Shown here: positions 44,670-56,041 of the stretch, one piece after another
How the letters are laid out: every line of letters starts with the position of its first letter
Numbering within the stretch: position 1 is the stretch's first letter
NCBI RefSeq assembly: GCF_029227915.1
Contig: NC_079885.1
Location: forward strand, 12,103,001-12,163,000
Source of the DNA: Hydractinia symbiolongicarpus
Taxonomy: Eukaryota > Cnidaria > Hydrozoa > Anthoathecata > Hydractiniidae
Direction of reading: 5' to 3'
Length of the DNA: 60,000 nucleotides
Made by a program: the position numbers and the translations under genes
The notes under the pieces: model-generated
What the model was told of the DNA's origin: nothing
What the model saw: the letters and a program-made list of their open reading frames with translations, nothing else
The model's database searches: none

Positions 44670-47600
44670 AAGGGGCGATTGTGGAAGTCCCATGAAATGC
44701 CACATAGTGATGGTGTCACTTTAAAAAACACCCAGTCCGGTCTGTGAACGGTTGGCGCTAGGAAGGGCATCCAGCTGTAAAACAATGCCAAAACTCTTTA
44801 TTAATGGCCGTAAGAATAGTTGATCAGACAAACTGCGTAAACGGGGCTGGAACTCTAAGGAGTGAAGGTGTCGCGCACGGTAGGACAGATGTCAGGTGTG
44901 AGCATCGTCAGACCGTTACCCAGCTATCACATCACAAGGTAGATAACACTAGGTTGAGGATGGCTAGTGTAAATGTTGGTACTCTGAGAGGTAGAGCAGG
45001 TGAAGTAGTTGAAATGTTAGAACGTAGATCTGTTGATATGTGTTGTGTTCAGGAAGTCAGGTGGGGAGGAGCTTCAGTGAGATTTGTGGAAGGTAGGAGG
45101 GCAAGGTATAAGCTTTTTTGGATTGGTAATAGTGATGGATATGGAGGAGTTGGCATATTCGTTGCAGAGCAGTGGGTAGAAAAAGTAATAGATGTTATGC
45201 GTGTTAATAGTCGTATTATAGTGATAAAGTTTTTGATAGGTAATAGGATTGTCACTTTTCTGTCAGTTTATGCTCCACAGTGTGGACTCAGTGAGGAAGA
45301 TAAAGATAAGTTTTATGATGAGTTAATAGCAGTCATCAAAGTTTGGAGACACTGAACTTGTCATGGTGGGCGGCGACTTTAATGGTCATGTTGGAAAGTC
45401 ATCTGAAGGTTATAGGGTTGTGCATGGACGCTATGGATTTGGGAGCAGAAATAAGGAAGGGGAGAGATTGCTTGAGTTTGGAATGGCAACGGACATGGTG
45501 GTTTGCAACACATCATTCAGTAAGAGTCAGAGTAGGCTGATAACATATGAGTCAGGTGGTTGTAAGACACAGATAGATTACTTCCTGGTTAGAAAGTCAG
45601 ACAAGAAAGTGATGAAGGACGTGAAAGTTATATCGGGGGTAGAGTGTGTTTCTCAGCATAGGTTGCTGGTTTGTGATATTATCTTGAAGAGTGTTAAAGA
45701 AGCCAAGGGAAAGTACAGGCCCCGTCGAAAAGTCTGGAAGCTGAAGGAATAGATTGTAGCAAGACAATTTAGTGCAAAAGTTCGGCAGTTAGCCCACAAT
45801 GGTCAATGTGATAGTGACAATGTTGAAAGTACTTGGATTACTTTGAAGAATTGTCTTCTAGAAGCTTCTGATGATACCTGTGGGTGGACGAAAGAACCAG
45901 CTAGACATAGACAGACCTGGTGGTGGAATAATGAGGTTGACCAGTGTATAAAGGAAAAGAGGAAACTTTGGAAAGAGTGGAAGTCAGGTGGTAGTAAAAA
46001 TATCTACTAAATATCTACTAAATTAAGCGTCGTGCTCGTACAGCAGTGTATAAGGCAAAATCAGAAGCAGAGAGAAACAGATTTGCAGATGTGTTAAGAA
46101 GGGAAGACCAACGCAATGAGGTATTCAAGATAGCAAAGCAAATGAAAAAGACTAATCCAGATATTGTAGGTGAGAAGTGTATACGTAATGATGAAGGTGT
46201 TTTGGCTAGCACAGAGGAGGAGAAAAGGGTAACTTGGAAGAATCATTATCAGAGGTTGCTTAACACTGAGTTTGATTGGGACGAGGATAATTTGTCTGAT
46301 GATGATGTTGTAGAAGAGCCAGCTATGCAGATCAAGACAGAATGGGTAGTGGAGGCTATTAGGAAATTGAAGATTGGCAAGGCTGCAGGAGTATCAGGTA
46401 TTGTTGCAGAGATGGTAAAAGCATCTGGATATATTGGAGTTGAGCTTATTACAAGTCTTGCTAACCCAATTATAAAGGATGGTGCTATTCCGAGTGAGTG
46501 GCAGTCGAGTGCAATAGTGAATTATTTCAAGGACAAGGGTGATGCATTAGAAAGGGGTAACTATAGAGGTTTGAAGTTGGTTGATCAAGTAATGAAAGTT
46601 ATTGAAAGAGTGATTGATAAGTTACTTAGAGAAAGAATTGATATAGATAAGATGCAATTTGGTTTTGTTCCAGGGCGTGGCACTACGGATGCAATATTTT
46701 TACTCAGACAGCTTCAGGAAAAGTATTTAGGAAAGAGAAAGAATCTCTATTTTGCCTTTGTAGATTTAGAGAAAGCTTTTGATAGAGTGCCACGTAAAGT
46801 TATTTGGTGGGCTATGAGAAAATTAGGTGTGGATGAGTGGCTAGTTACGATGGTACAGTCTATGTACAGCAATGCTAGAAGTCGTGTCAGGATTAACGAT
46901 TCACTTAGTGATGAATTTAGTGTAAATGTTGGTGTACATCAGGGTTCTGTACTTTGTCCTTTGTTGTTTGTTCTAGTCTTAGAAGCGCTGTCGATGGAGT
47001 TCAGAACAGGTTGTCCATGGGAGTTATTGTATGCAGATGATTTGGTTCTCATAGCAGAGTCGATGGAAGAATTAGTTGAAAAGTTTGAGAAGTGGAAGAA
47101 AGGACTAGAAGAGAAAGGGCTAAAGGTAAACACAGCAAAGTCTAAAGTCATGATTAGTAGCATTGCAGCCAAGTGTGACCTTGTAGTTGGAAAGTGGCCT
47201 TGTGGAGTTTGCAGGAAAGGGGTTGGTAGTAACTCAATTTTTTGTCAGACTTGCAAGCATTGGGTACATAAGAAGTGCAGTAGTATTGTTTGAAGGTTAA
47301 GAGCTGACATTCAGTTTGTATGCAAGCGTTGCAAAGGTGTGATTATAGAGAATGAAGTATTTCCAGCTTCAATGATGTACAAAAGTGGCTCGTTAGAGAT
47401 AGTTGAAAACTTCTGTTACTTGGGTGATATGTTGGGCAGTGAAAGGGGTGTTGGAAGAAGTGTTATTTGCATGATAAGTTCTGCTTGGAAAAAGTTCAGA
47501 GAGTTACTTCCTTTGTTGACTAGCAGAGTCCTGTCAATTGAGGTAAAAGGTAGATTGTATGAGGCCTGTGTAAGAAGTGTTATGTTGTACGGTAGTGAGA

Positions 47601-48029
47601 CATGGTCATTGAAGCAGGAAGATCTTGACCGTTTAGAAAGGAATGATATGAGAATGGTTAGGTGGATGTGTAACGCCAGTCTGAGAGACAGAAAGAGTTC
47701 AAATGAGCTAAGAAGCAGGCTAAGTCTCCGTAGAATTAAATATGTTATCCAGATAAGAAGATTGAATTGGCTGGGGCACTTGGAAAGAATGGAGGAGGAT
47801 AATTGGGTAAGAAAGTGTAGAGACTTGATAGTTCCTGGGGCAAAGCCCAGAGGCAGACCGAGAAAGACTTGGCAGGAGGTTATAAGGACAGACTTGATAC
47901 AGAGGAAGTTGAGTTTAGATCTAACACAGTCTAGATCAGATTGGAAGAGGGTCCTTAATATAACTTGTCCAACCCGTGCTAGCATGGAAAACGGATGTTA
48001 AGCCGAGAATGATGATGATGATGATGATG
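44670..48029 (+). mobile_element. LINE copy 2, same family as 33589-37003, 5'-truncated and inactivated
   Basis: Homology to the intact copy starts at AGGGGCGATTGTGGAAGTCC (44670), about 70 bp inside the other element's 5' end. It ends in GGATGTTAAGCCGAGAAT plus a (GAT)n tail at about 48029. Orientation is opposite to copy 1. I could not match flanking target-site duplications. Most differences are single substitutions, so both copies derive from a recent common source. Confidence 0.88.
44804..48001 (+). pseudogene. LINE endonuclease-RT ORF, broken copy
   Basis: The protein is disrupted at several points compared with the intact copy. A 2-bp deletion near 45334 shifts the frame just before the GDFNGH endonuclease motif, so the first piece stops at 45355. 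The next piece (45363-45752) stops in frame after KVWKLKE through a TAG. A local duplication of ATCTACTAAAT near 46008-46022 brings another stop. The RT piece (46046-47293) keeps YADD but stops within the cysteine cluster after CSSIV. The last piece is 47339-48001. Endonuclease, RT and C-terminal motifs remain recognisable. Confidence 0.88.
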
Positions 48030-48626
48030 TCTTGCGTAGTTCTTTCATGACTGGACACTTAACTCCTGTTCTTATGGGAAAAAGGGGGGCTAAAAATAAC
48101 TTCCAAATGACACTTTGTGGGACTACTTCTATTAGATAAAGATATATATATATGTTTGATTTTTTTTATATTTTTGCAGAAAAGTTGTCGAAACGTGATA
48201 AAAGTTTATTGTTGCTTGCACTGAGCAGTCGGTGAACTGGTAATTAACCGGTAACAATATATAGTTAGCCGATGTAGGATAATTAGATGCTACGCCTAGT
48301 ATAATTAGCTGTTAAAAGCTTCTTTGCGTTCTTTAGAGCTAACTGCGTCTTTTCCATGTTTTTTCTTGAAATCAAAATAGTTTTGTTTAATAATATAGAC
48401 GACATATGTACTGCTAGCTACAGTAAAATTATATCTTTTTTGCAAAATCGTTTCTTTTTCTTTTTCTTGGTTTTTAATGAAGCACAACTTTATATTAATA
48501 AATATAGATGGCTATGGGGAGATCCATAACAAAGAAAAGTGAAAATTTAAGTAAAAAGATATATATCGTATAAGTAGCTGCATAAGCGGCTAATCAGCCT
48601 GTACGCAATGTTTATATAATTACTCT

Positions 48627-48827
48627 GCATAGATAAATAGAATGTCTGTATATTTTATATGGCTAGCCTTACAAATCCTGTCTATTATTTCCAGGAAAGA
48701 TCATAGCTTAGATAGGGAGTCCTAGTCCGGGGCTATGGTAGCATAATTTTGAATTTTCGCCAAGGGGAATCTAACCCCGTTCTCCCGCACAAAGTGCCAG
48801 AGTTGTAACCACCAAGCTATGGCGCCA
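48627..48827 (-). mobile_element. tRNA-derived SINE, copy B
   Basis: Minus-strand copy of the family at 41680-42053. Head GGCGCCATAGCTTGGTGGTT, B-box region ACGGGGTTAGATTCCCC (one base off consensus), body CCTGGAAATAATAGACAGG and GCTAGCCATATAAAATATA, then a TAT-rich tail. It lacks part of the middle present in copy A, including the region around TATCCCTCGATATTTG, and is about 170 bp shorter. Confidence 0.75.
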
Positions 48828-49003
48828 TTGAAAACGGCTAACTATTCTGTTACTGGCTAATTATCAGTTCTCCCTGTGCCTAATTTGCTTGAAAATCTTT
48901 CTTGAGATCAACCCAAAGTATCACAAAATTATTTTTAAGATTTCTTAGAAATGACTTGATTTTTAAAAATCCCACGAAATATACCTGTGCATCACATCGC
49001 ATG

Positions 49004-49301
49004 TGTGAGATATAGTAGTTGTAAAGCCTTGTTCCTCTTTCTTGTAGCTGGATACCATTTTGTTTTGGGTTAAGTCTACACCAGTTGAGTCTGGTACCCA
49101 GCTTTCCCCAGTTCCTATCAAGTGCATTTTAGTATACTGTGCCTAATTGAGCTCACATCAGGGAGGCTAGGCCCAAGTAAGGAAACCTATAAGTAGAGGC
49201 ACAGTAGGCAGTGCAGGCTGGTTGGTTGTAACAAAGAAATGTGTGCTAAGAAAGTATAGATGACAAGAAAGTAGTCTTTTATATGGACACACCCTCTAAC
49301 A
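49004..49301 (+). repeat. 5' LTR
   Basis: 298 bp, beginning TGTGAGATATAG and ending CCTCTAACA (TG...CA ends). It is nearly identical to the 3' LTR; the clearest difference is two extra bases in the 3' copy (GTGCAAGTTTTAG against GTGCATTTTAG). Confidence 0.95.
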
Positions 49302-49303
49302 TT

Positions 49304-49320
49304 TGGTGCCCTGTGTGAGG
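49304..49320 (+). promoter_or_regulatory. Primer-binding site (tRNA primer)
   Basis: TGGTGCCCTGTGTGAGG begins two bases after the 5' LTR. The leading TGG is complementary to a tRNA 3' CCA end, as expected for a minus-strand primer site. I cannot assign the tRNA species from sequence alone. Confidence 0.65.
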
Positions 49321-49388
49321 ATTAAGAAAAAGAGGGTGTCGACAGAACAGAAGATTACTAAGTGATGGCTGGATTGGTTTGATGTAGG

Positions 49389-51192
49389 ATGGCTGCTGCT
49401 CCACAGGAATTCGTAACATTTGAAGATGCTGTGCAAATTGAGGATGGAGAAGAAAAAATGGTATCAGAAGTATTTGGAATGCTGTCTGTTTTGGAGGAAA
49501 AAGACCTTGAGTCAGTTATGATAAGACTGGGATTGGATAGAAGAAAACAAGGTAAAACATTCTATTTACGAACTATCCTCAGAAACCTAAACTCGGAAAC
49601 GGTAGAAAATTTGAATGACCACGGAATGAGCCTGTTTGAAGATTTGCATGAGTCTATCAGCCGTATTCTAAAACCAGTCAGACTAAGTAGGGAAACCTTC
49701 TCAAGTGGCCACATGGACACAACTAAAGGTGTGCCACAGGATCCCTTTCGTACCTTTATTCTCAAAAGTTCGACTCCTAGTCATGGTGCCACCCTGGAGA
49801 AATCGTTGTATAATCCACACAATCCTTTTTCACCCCCAAGGAACATTTATCCATGTGATACCTTGATTCAACCTGATGATGTTTTCAAACCATTAGAGCA
49901 CCCATCTAAAACTTTTGTCACATCATGGAACCAGCCCCAACTTTTGTCAAATTCGAAAATCAGAGAATTCAAAATCAACGGATCAATTGGCAGTCCAGGT
50001 CAAAAGGACAAACTAACCTACCAAAGTTTGGCTTTCCAAATAAAAAATGGGTTAGACCAAGGATATAGTGAAAGGGATATCCTGGCAGCCGTGATAAAAT
50101 CGATCAACCCAGATAACCCATTGAGATCCTACCTAGAGTCGAGGTCCGGGTTGGGAATAAAACCACTACTTAAAATACTCAGAAGCCATTTTCTCGAAAA
50201 AAACGCAACTACACTCTTTACCGAAATGACAAATGCTTGCCAAACTATTACAGAAACACCCCAAGAGTTTGCAATCAGACTTCTCAGTTTACGACAAAAA
50301 ATCATTCTTGTGTCTCAGGAGGAAGATTGCCCCTATGATGAGCAGTTAGTGGAAAAAAAATTCTTACATGCTTTTATTTCTGGATTACGGTCTGAATCTA
50401 AGGATTCAAATGAAGGCTTTTCTCAAAGAACCTGCCCTTATTCAAATTGAAAACTTTGTTTTGGATGAAGATATTCTACAAAAATTGAATCAAGTTGTTT
50501 CAGATGAAACCGAGCATATTAATAAGCTAAAACCATATAATAAAACTGTGAAAATTAATGAGATTGCTGGGGAACAACGAAACCCTACCTTTAATAATTT
50601 GAATTTGCAAAAGGAAATTGAGGAGATAAAAACCCAACTGAGAGATTTGGCATTCTCAAGAAAGTGGCAACCAAATTTAAACCAGTATAGGCCCAAAGCC
50701 TCTCGCTCTGCGCGATGTAAGGAATGCATGCAGCGTAATTTGCACGGTCCCTGTCATCATTGTTTTTGTTGTGGGTCCCTGGACCACCGCCAATCTGAGT
50801 GTGATCTTTTTCAAAAAAAACTGACAAGAGCTCCCGAGAGGCAAGGAGTGCTTCAAAAAAAGCCCTCTCCTGTAAATAGAAAATGTCGGATATGTAATGT
50901 ACATAGTTTAAAATTGTATCGTTGTTCGAAATGCAAATCTAATGTTTTTTATTGTTCGCGAAAATGCCAAAAGAAGGATACTTCTCATAAAAACATTTGT
51001 TCCGCAATCGAGGATTTTACTAATTTGGAGCGCGAAAAAAAGTTTAAAAACTTTACTGTTGCTGATAACCAGACATTGCCGTCAAAGTTTAATTCGAGAT
51101 TAATAAAGCTTATTGGACGCAAACCGATCATAAACTGCCGGTTAAATGACCGGACATGCGAAGCATTGTGGGACACCGGGTCTATGGCATAG
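49389..51192 (+). pseudogene. gag: gag (capsid, CCHC and MYND zinc fingers, start of protease), frameshifted
   Basis: First ATG at 49389 opens a 353-codon frame with a capsid-like region (about 49960-50440: LTYQSLAFQIKNGLDQGYSE, LLKILRSHFL, TPQEFAIRLLSLRQKI). Around 50395 the reading moves to another frame through an apparent one-base change, and Gag continues there (MKAFLKEPALIQIENFV). Next come a CCHC knuckle (CFCCGSLDHRQSEC, 50764-50805) and, at about 50881-51005, a second zinc module: CRIC, CSKC, FYCSRKC, H-x3-C, the MYND pattern. The frame ends in ALWDTGSMA with the protease DTG triad. A MYND finger in a Gypsy Gag is unusual. Inactivating frameshift rather than programmed slippage is inferred because it falls inside the capsid region. 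Confidence 0.8.
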
Positions 51193-51434
51193 AGCCAACA
51201 CCGATTTCTGAATTCGCCGATGTGGAACAAAAAAACTTATCGCTCAAAGCCGCGAACAACACTGAAGTTGCTATTTGTGGGGTCGCGCCCTTGTCGTTTC
51301 GCGTTTCAGACGCTATTGTATTTACTGTACCATTTCTCGTGACCCCGGGACCAATCGAACAACCCGTAATCGGATTTAACATAATTGAACATATCGTTTT
51401 AAATTTTCCAGAGTTGATGCATCATCTCTACTGA
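51156..51434 (+). pseudogene. Retroviral-type aspartic protease, disrupted
   Basis: The catalytic LWDTGS motif ends the previous frame at about 51178. The rest of the protease appears in another frame after an abrupt jump ([49 protein letters not shown]) and stops at 51434. About ten to fifteen residues expected between DTGS and the EPTP segment are absent, suggesting a small deletion with frameshift. Confidence 0.7.
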
Positions 51435-51451
51435 CAGATGTTCTACCGAGC

Positions 51452-53896
51452 TTGAATCAGTGCAATGTACATTCAATGATTAAGATTATCCAGGACAACA
51501 AGGATTCAGAAGACTTTTTGGAAAACGTCAAAGTTAGGAATCGCACAGTAATTCCTGCTAGGCATCGGATTGCAGTGTCATGCAAAACTCGTCTTATGGT
51601 GGATGAAAAGGAAAGAAGTGTTTTGTTAGAGCCCATGGAAAACGGTGACTTTGACGAAGAAATAGAGATTCGAGAAACATTGTTGAGCCTAAAACGCGGA
51701 AAATCGCCAATTGTGTCAATCTACATCGAAAACCCAACTAGTCGAGACATCATTCTTCGAAAGGGCACCGTTATTGGTACCATAAAGTCCTTTTCGGCAG
51801 CTATACCACTACAACCCGATCAAAAGACCCCTGGGACGACGACTAAAATCAAAACCCATTCTGTATTAACTAAGACTTCCGATAATTGGCTACCAGACGT
51901 GAATCTATCGCATCTGCCGCAGGCCCAAAAGGATCGCGTAGAAGCAATGTTACGTGAAGTAAACACAGTATTTTCGAGATCGGAAAGCGATATTGGGAGA
52001 ATCGATGATTTTAAATTGAACATAAGACTGAAGGATGAGACCCCCGTAAGTAAACCATATCGATCGATACCTCGAAACCTTTACTCAGAAGTAAAGGACT
52101 ATGTGGATAATCTCTTGCTGAATGGCTGGATTAAAAAATCATATTCTTCATACTGCAGCCCTATAGTGTGCGTGCGAAAAAAAGACGGAAGTTTGCGCCT
52201 CTGCATTGATTATAGCGATCTAAACAGAAAAACTATTCCTGATAAGCAACCCATTCCCCGCGTACAGGATATCTTGGACGGTTGGGGCGGGCAATCGTGG
52301 TTTACAACACTGGACATGGCGAAAGCCTACCACCAAGGATTCATCGACGAATCTTCGCGCCACTTGACCGCTTTTGCGACCCCTTGGGCATTATATAAAT
52401 GGTTGAGAATGCTTTTTGGCTTAACAAATGCGCCGCCTGTATTTCAGAGATATATGAACGAATGTTTATCTGGGCTCCGTGACCTAATTTGTTCAGTCTA
52501 TTTAGATGACATCTTGTGCTATGGAAAAACATTTGAAGAACACTTGAAAAATGTCAAGACCGTATTGTTACGACTGCAAGAAAAAGGTATCAAGATTAAA
52601 GCTTCAAAGTGTAATTTCTTTCAGCGTAAAGTGAAATATCTTGGGCGCATTATCAGTGAGGAGGGATATCACGCAGACCCTGAGATGGTAAGAGATATAG
52701 ATCATTTCAGAAAACCGCGTACCACTATCAGTGAGCTTAGAAGTCTGTTAGGCTTTTTAGGCTACTACAGGACATTTGTACGAGATTTTTCCAAGTTAAT
52801 AAAGCCGATTTATGATCTATTGAAAGGACATGGACACACAAAGAATTCGAAGTTAAAAATCAATTGGTTAGAATCACATCAAAAAATCTTGGATGAGATC
52901 ATTCAAAAATTGCAGTCACCTGAAGTAATAGCCTTTCCAGATTATAATAAACCCTTCATTGTACATTGTGATGCTTCGCAAAAAGGACTGGGAGCTGTAT
53001 TATACCAAAATCAAGGAGGCAAACTAAAGGTCATCAGTTACGCCTCTCGAACGCTAACGAACGCAGAACAAAACTATCATCTTCATAGCGGTAAACTCGA
53101 GTTTCTAGCCTTGAAGTGGTCCATAACCGAAAGATTCGCTGACTACTTGGGATATGGCCCACCCTTTGAAATATTCACAGACAACAACCCCCTAACATAC
53201 ATCATGACCACTGCAAAATTAAATGCAACAGGTTTGAGATGGGTGGCAGATCTTTCAAATTATCAATTTACAATAAGGTATAGACCAGGCAAATTACAAC
53301 AAGACTGTGACTACCTTTCTCGAAATCCTTCACAAATATCCAATCTCATTTATGCATGCACAAAATCTATTCACTCAGACGAAATTGCTTCTATGATTTC
53401 AGCAGCAAAAGATCATCATAAACTACTGGAGATGGGAGAACAAGCTCTGGTGGAGATCAATTATCTTGGTATACATTCCTCGGTAATCGATGAAAAGGAC
53501 TTGATTGCTGAACAACGACTGGATCCTGTAATTCGACCTGTTTGTGAAGCAGTGCTGTCTGGCGTAAAACCGTCTAGAAATCAAAAGCATTATCATAAAA
53601 CAAAGATACTGCTGAGACAATTCGATAAAATGGACATCAAAAACAACATCCTTATTCGAAATAGCAATAAATACGGAAATCAAACAAACCGAGAGGACAA
53701 AGCACCTTTAGTTCCTATTCAGTCGACACGACCGTTTGAGATTGTATCGCTAGACTATCTACACTTGGACAAATGCAAAGGAGGTTTTGAATATGTTTTG
53801 GTAGTGTGTGATCACTTTACACGCTTTACTCAGGCATGTGCTACAAAAAGCAAGTCTGGACGCAGTGCTGCAGAAAAATCTTTAATGACCTGGTAA
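51452..53896 (+). pseudogene. pol: pol: reverse transcriptase, RNase H and first part of integrase
   Basis: An open frame of 814 codons. RT motifs: [67 protein letters not shown] and the catalytic [11 protein letters not shown] (about 52494-52523). RNase H follows with [43 protein letters not shown] and [17 protein letters not shown]. The integrase HHCC zinc-binding region that should follow is missing: the text runs from [10 protein letters not shown] directly into [20 protein letters not shown], pointing to an internal deletion near 53680. The first catalytic Asp of integrase (SLDYLHLD) is kept. The frame closes at 53896 after an A-run near 53875 that appears one base short. Confidence 0.88.
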
Positions 53897-55047
53897 TGAA
53901 GTATGGATTTCCAACAAGACTTCATCACGACAGAGGAAAAGAATTTAACAACACGCTATTTAAGAGATTGAACGAGCTGTCTGGGATCAAGTCATCAAAA
54001 ACAACCCCATATCATCCTATGGGTGATGGAATGGTGGAAAGGATGAATAGGACATTCATAAACATGCTAAAGACTCTACCATCAAAGTTCAAAAACAATT
54101 GGAAGCAAGAACTACCAAAATTAGCTTTTGCCTATAGCACCATATCAAAGTCTACTGGGTACTCACCGTTCTATTTAATGTTCGGACGTCATTCAAGACT
54201 ACCAATTGATTCAATGTTCGGCTTAGATAACATCCAGAAAGGTAAAACTCATGCAGCCTTCGTGCAAGAGTGGAAAGAATCCCTGGCTGCAGCAACAAAA
54301 ATTGCTTCAAAGAGTGCTATGGACGGAAAACATCAATACGACAAGAAAGTTCGAGGTTTGGAGTTGAAAGAAGGAGACAGAGTCCTGGTGCGAAATCTAA
54401 GTGAGCGAGGCGGCACTGGTAAACTTCGTTCCCATTGGAAAGCAGATGTACATGTGGTTCTACGAAAAGTAGAGGACCTACCTGTGTACGTGATCAGGAG
54501 AGAAAGTGGTAAGGGAGAGCCCAGATCCTTGCATCGTAACCTAATGTTAAAATGTGATTTCTTACCATTAGAGTTATCAGAGAACCTGAGTAGAACACCA
54601 AAGACTGCAGATCCAGAGCTCGATGAAGAAATTGACTTTCATATGAGAGCTGAAGACCGTCAAGAAATTGCCAACTTAGACAACACTGCTCTTGTTGAAG
54701 GTGAGAGTAGTGCAGATGACACAAATTGTGCAGATGTTGCTGATGTGGATGTTCCTGTTGAAGAGGATGATGACTCCATTGACAGGGATGCTGCTGTTCC
54801 TGCTTTAAGTATTGCAGATGATGTTGATGATGTAAATCCTGAGGTCCCTGAGACTTCTGACCTCCCCAAGGATCCAGATGCAGACAATGATGCAGCAGAT
54901 GAAACTATCCCATATCAGGTTGATGAAGTTTGGATGAGTGGAGAAAAGTCTACAAAAACTGAGGACACAACAGCACAACACAAACAAAATGAAATCCGAA
55001 GTTCAGGTCGAAATCAAAGACCTCCTCGGCGATTGACTTATGATTGA
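53836..55047 (+). pseudogene. Integrase core and C-terminal tail
   Basis: Continues the pol reading in the next frame after the slip near 53875. It holds the second catalytic Asp (HHDRGKEF) and the catalytic Glu (GMVERMNRTF), then GYSPFYLMFGRHSRLP and a GPY/F-like SH3 domain (DRVLVRNLSERGGTGKLRSH). A long acidic tail rich in Asp, Val and Ala follows (about 54600-54910) with a basic end (SSGRNQRPPRRLTYD). The apparent ATG at 53836 is internal and not a real start. Confidence 0.85.
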
Positions 55048-55737
55048 ACGTATGTATGTATTACTGTATATAATGTTGTGTTGCAATCTATATGCTTAGA
55101 AGACTGCAAAAAGTTCTGCATGGGACACGATAAACAAGAAATGCTGATGTATAGAAGCAAAGTAATAACATGATGAACAACGAAAAAGACATGAAGAGGC
55201 ATAAGAAGCATCAGGAAGAATCAATCCGTAGTTTGGGTGGAAGATTATGTTGTGGTGCTTAAAGCTAGCTGGGGAGGCTAAGTATCAATTAAATTATGAA
55301 ATTTGTATGGCAAAGAAGTGCCCTGCACTGGATATGGCAGGCTGATCACTTGTCAACAGACATCCAACTGTTGCAGATGTTGCTGAAATTAATTTTGAAA
55401 TTATTGTTCAGCACAATTTCTAATGATTTTTTTCTTATCTACATAAAAGATTCTCCTCCTCGAAAAAGAAAATCGACGATTTCAAAGTTCGACGAGCCTA
55501 CGAGTGGCCACGATTCCATCAACGTGAAGACAAAATGCAACAAGCAAGAAGTCCATGTCAAGCAACGACTAACTCGAACCCTACTACGAAGTAATAAATT
55601 ACACGTAAAAAGGCTGACTTCTAACTAAACAATGTGTTATATGAAGCAACAACGAAAAAGTGATAACTGAGAACGAATTCTCACGATATACTTTGTTCCG
55701 ACAAAACGTACAGAACCTTTCAAAAAGCAGGGGCGAG
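55048..55737 (+). other. Retrotransposon 3' internal region with polypurine tract
   Basis: No known domain. A 110-codon frame at 55296-55628 has a hydrophobic stretch (LLQMLLKLILKLLFSTISND) followed by a basic tail with SPPRKRKSTISK. That arrangement is faintly like a small membrane or nuclear protein but matches no family I recognise. The last bases before the 3' LTR, AAAAAGCAGGGGCGAG (55722-55737), are a plausible polypurine tract for plus-strand priming. Confidence 0.5.
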
Positions 55738-56037
55738 TGTGAGATATAGTAGTTGTAAAACCTTGTTCCTCTTTCTTGTAGCTGGATACCATTTTGTTTT
55801 GGGTTAAGTCTACACCAGTTGAGTCTGGTACCCAGCTTTCCCCAGTTCCTATCAAGTGCAAGTTTTAGTATACTGTGCCTAATTGAGCTCACATCAGGGA
55901 GGCAAGGCCCAAGTAAGGAAACCTATAAGTAGAGGCACAGTAGGCAGTGCAGGCTGGTTGGTTGTAACAAAGAAATGTGTGCTAAGAAAGTATAGATGAC
56001 AAGAAAGTAGTCTTTTATATGGACACACCCTCTAACA
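55738..56037 (+). repeat. 3' LTR
   Basis: 300 bp matching 49004-49301 apart from a few substitutions and a 2-bp insertion. It begins TGTGAGATATAG, ends CTCTAACA, and is followed by the CATG duplication. Confidence 0.95.
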
Positions 56038-56041
56038 CATG

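Larger units (their letters stand above)
49004..56037 (+). mobile_element. Ty3/Gypsy LTR retrotransposon, complete length but defective
   Basis: Two LTRs (49004-49301 and 55738-56037) flank gag and pol in the order Gag, PR, RT, RNase H, IN, which is the Gypsy order. CATG directly flanks the element on both sides (49000-49003 and 56038-56041), consistent with a 4-bp target-site duplication. The LTRs differ by only a few changes, so insertion is fairly recent. Coding damage includes a frameshift in gag, a disrupted protease, a missing integrase zinc-binding region and a frameshift in integrase, so it could move only with help from another copy. Confidence 0.93.

Noticed and set aside
50395-50450. 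Programmed ribosomal frameshift in gag
   Set aside because: The shift falls inside the capsid region with no slippery heptamer and is accompanied by other inactivating changes; mutation is the simpler reading.
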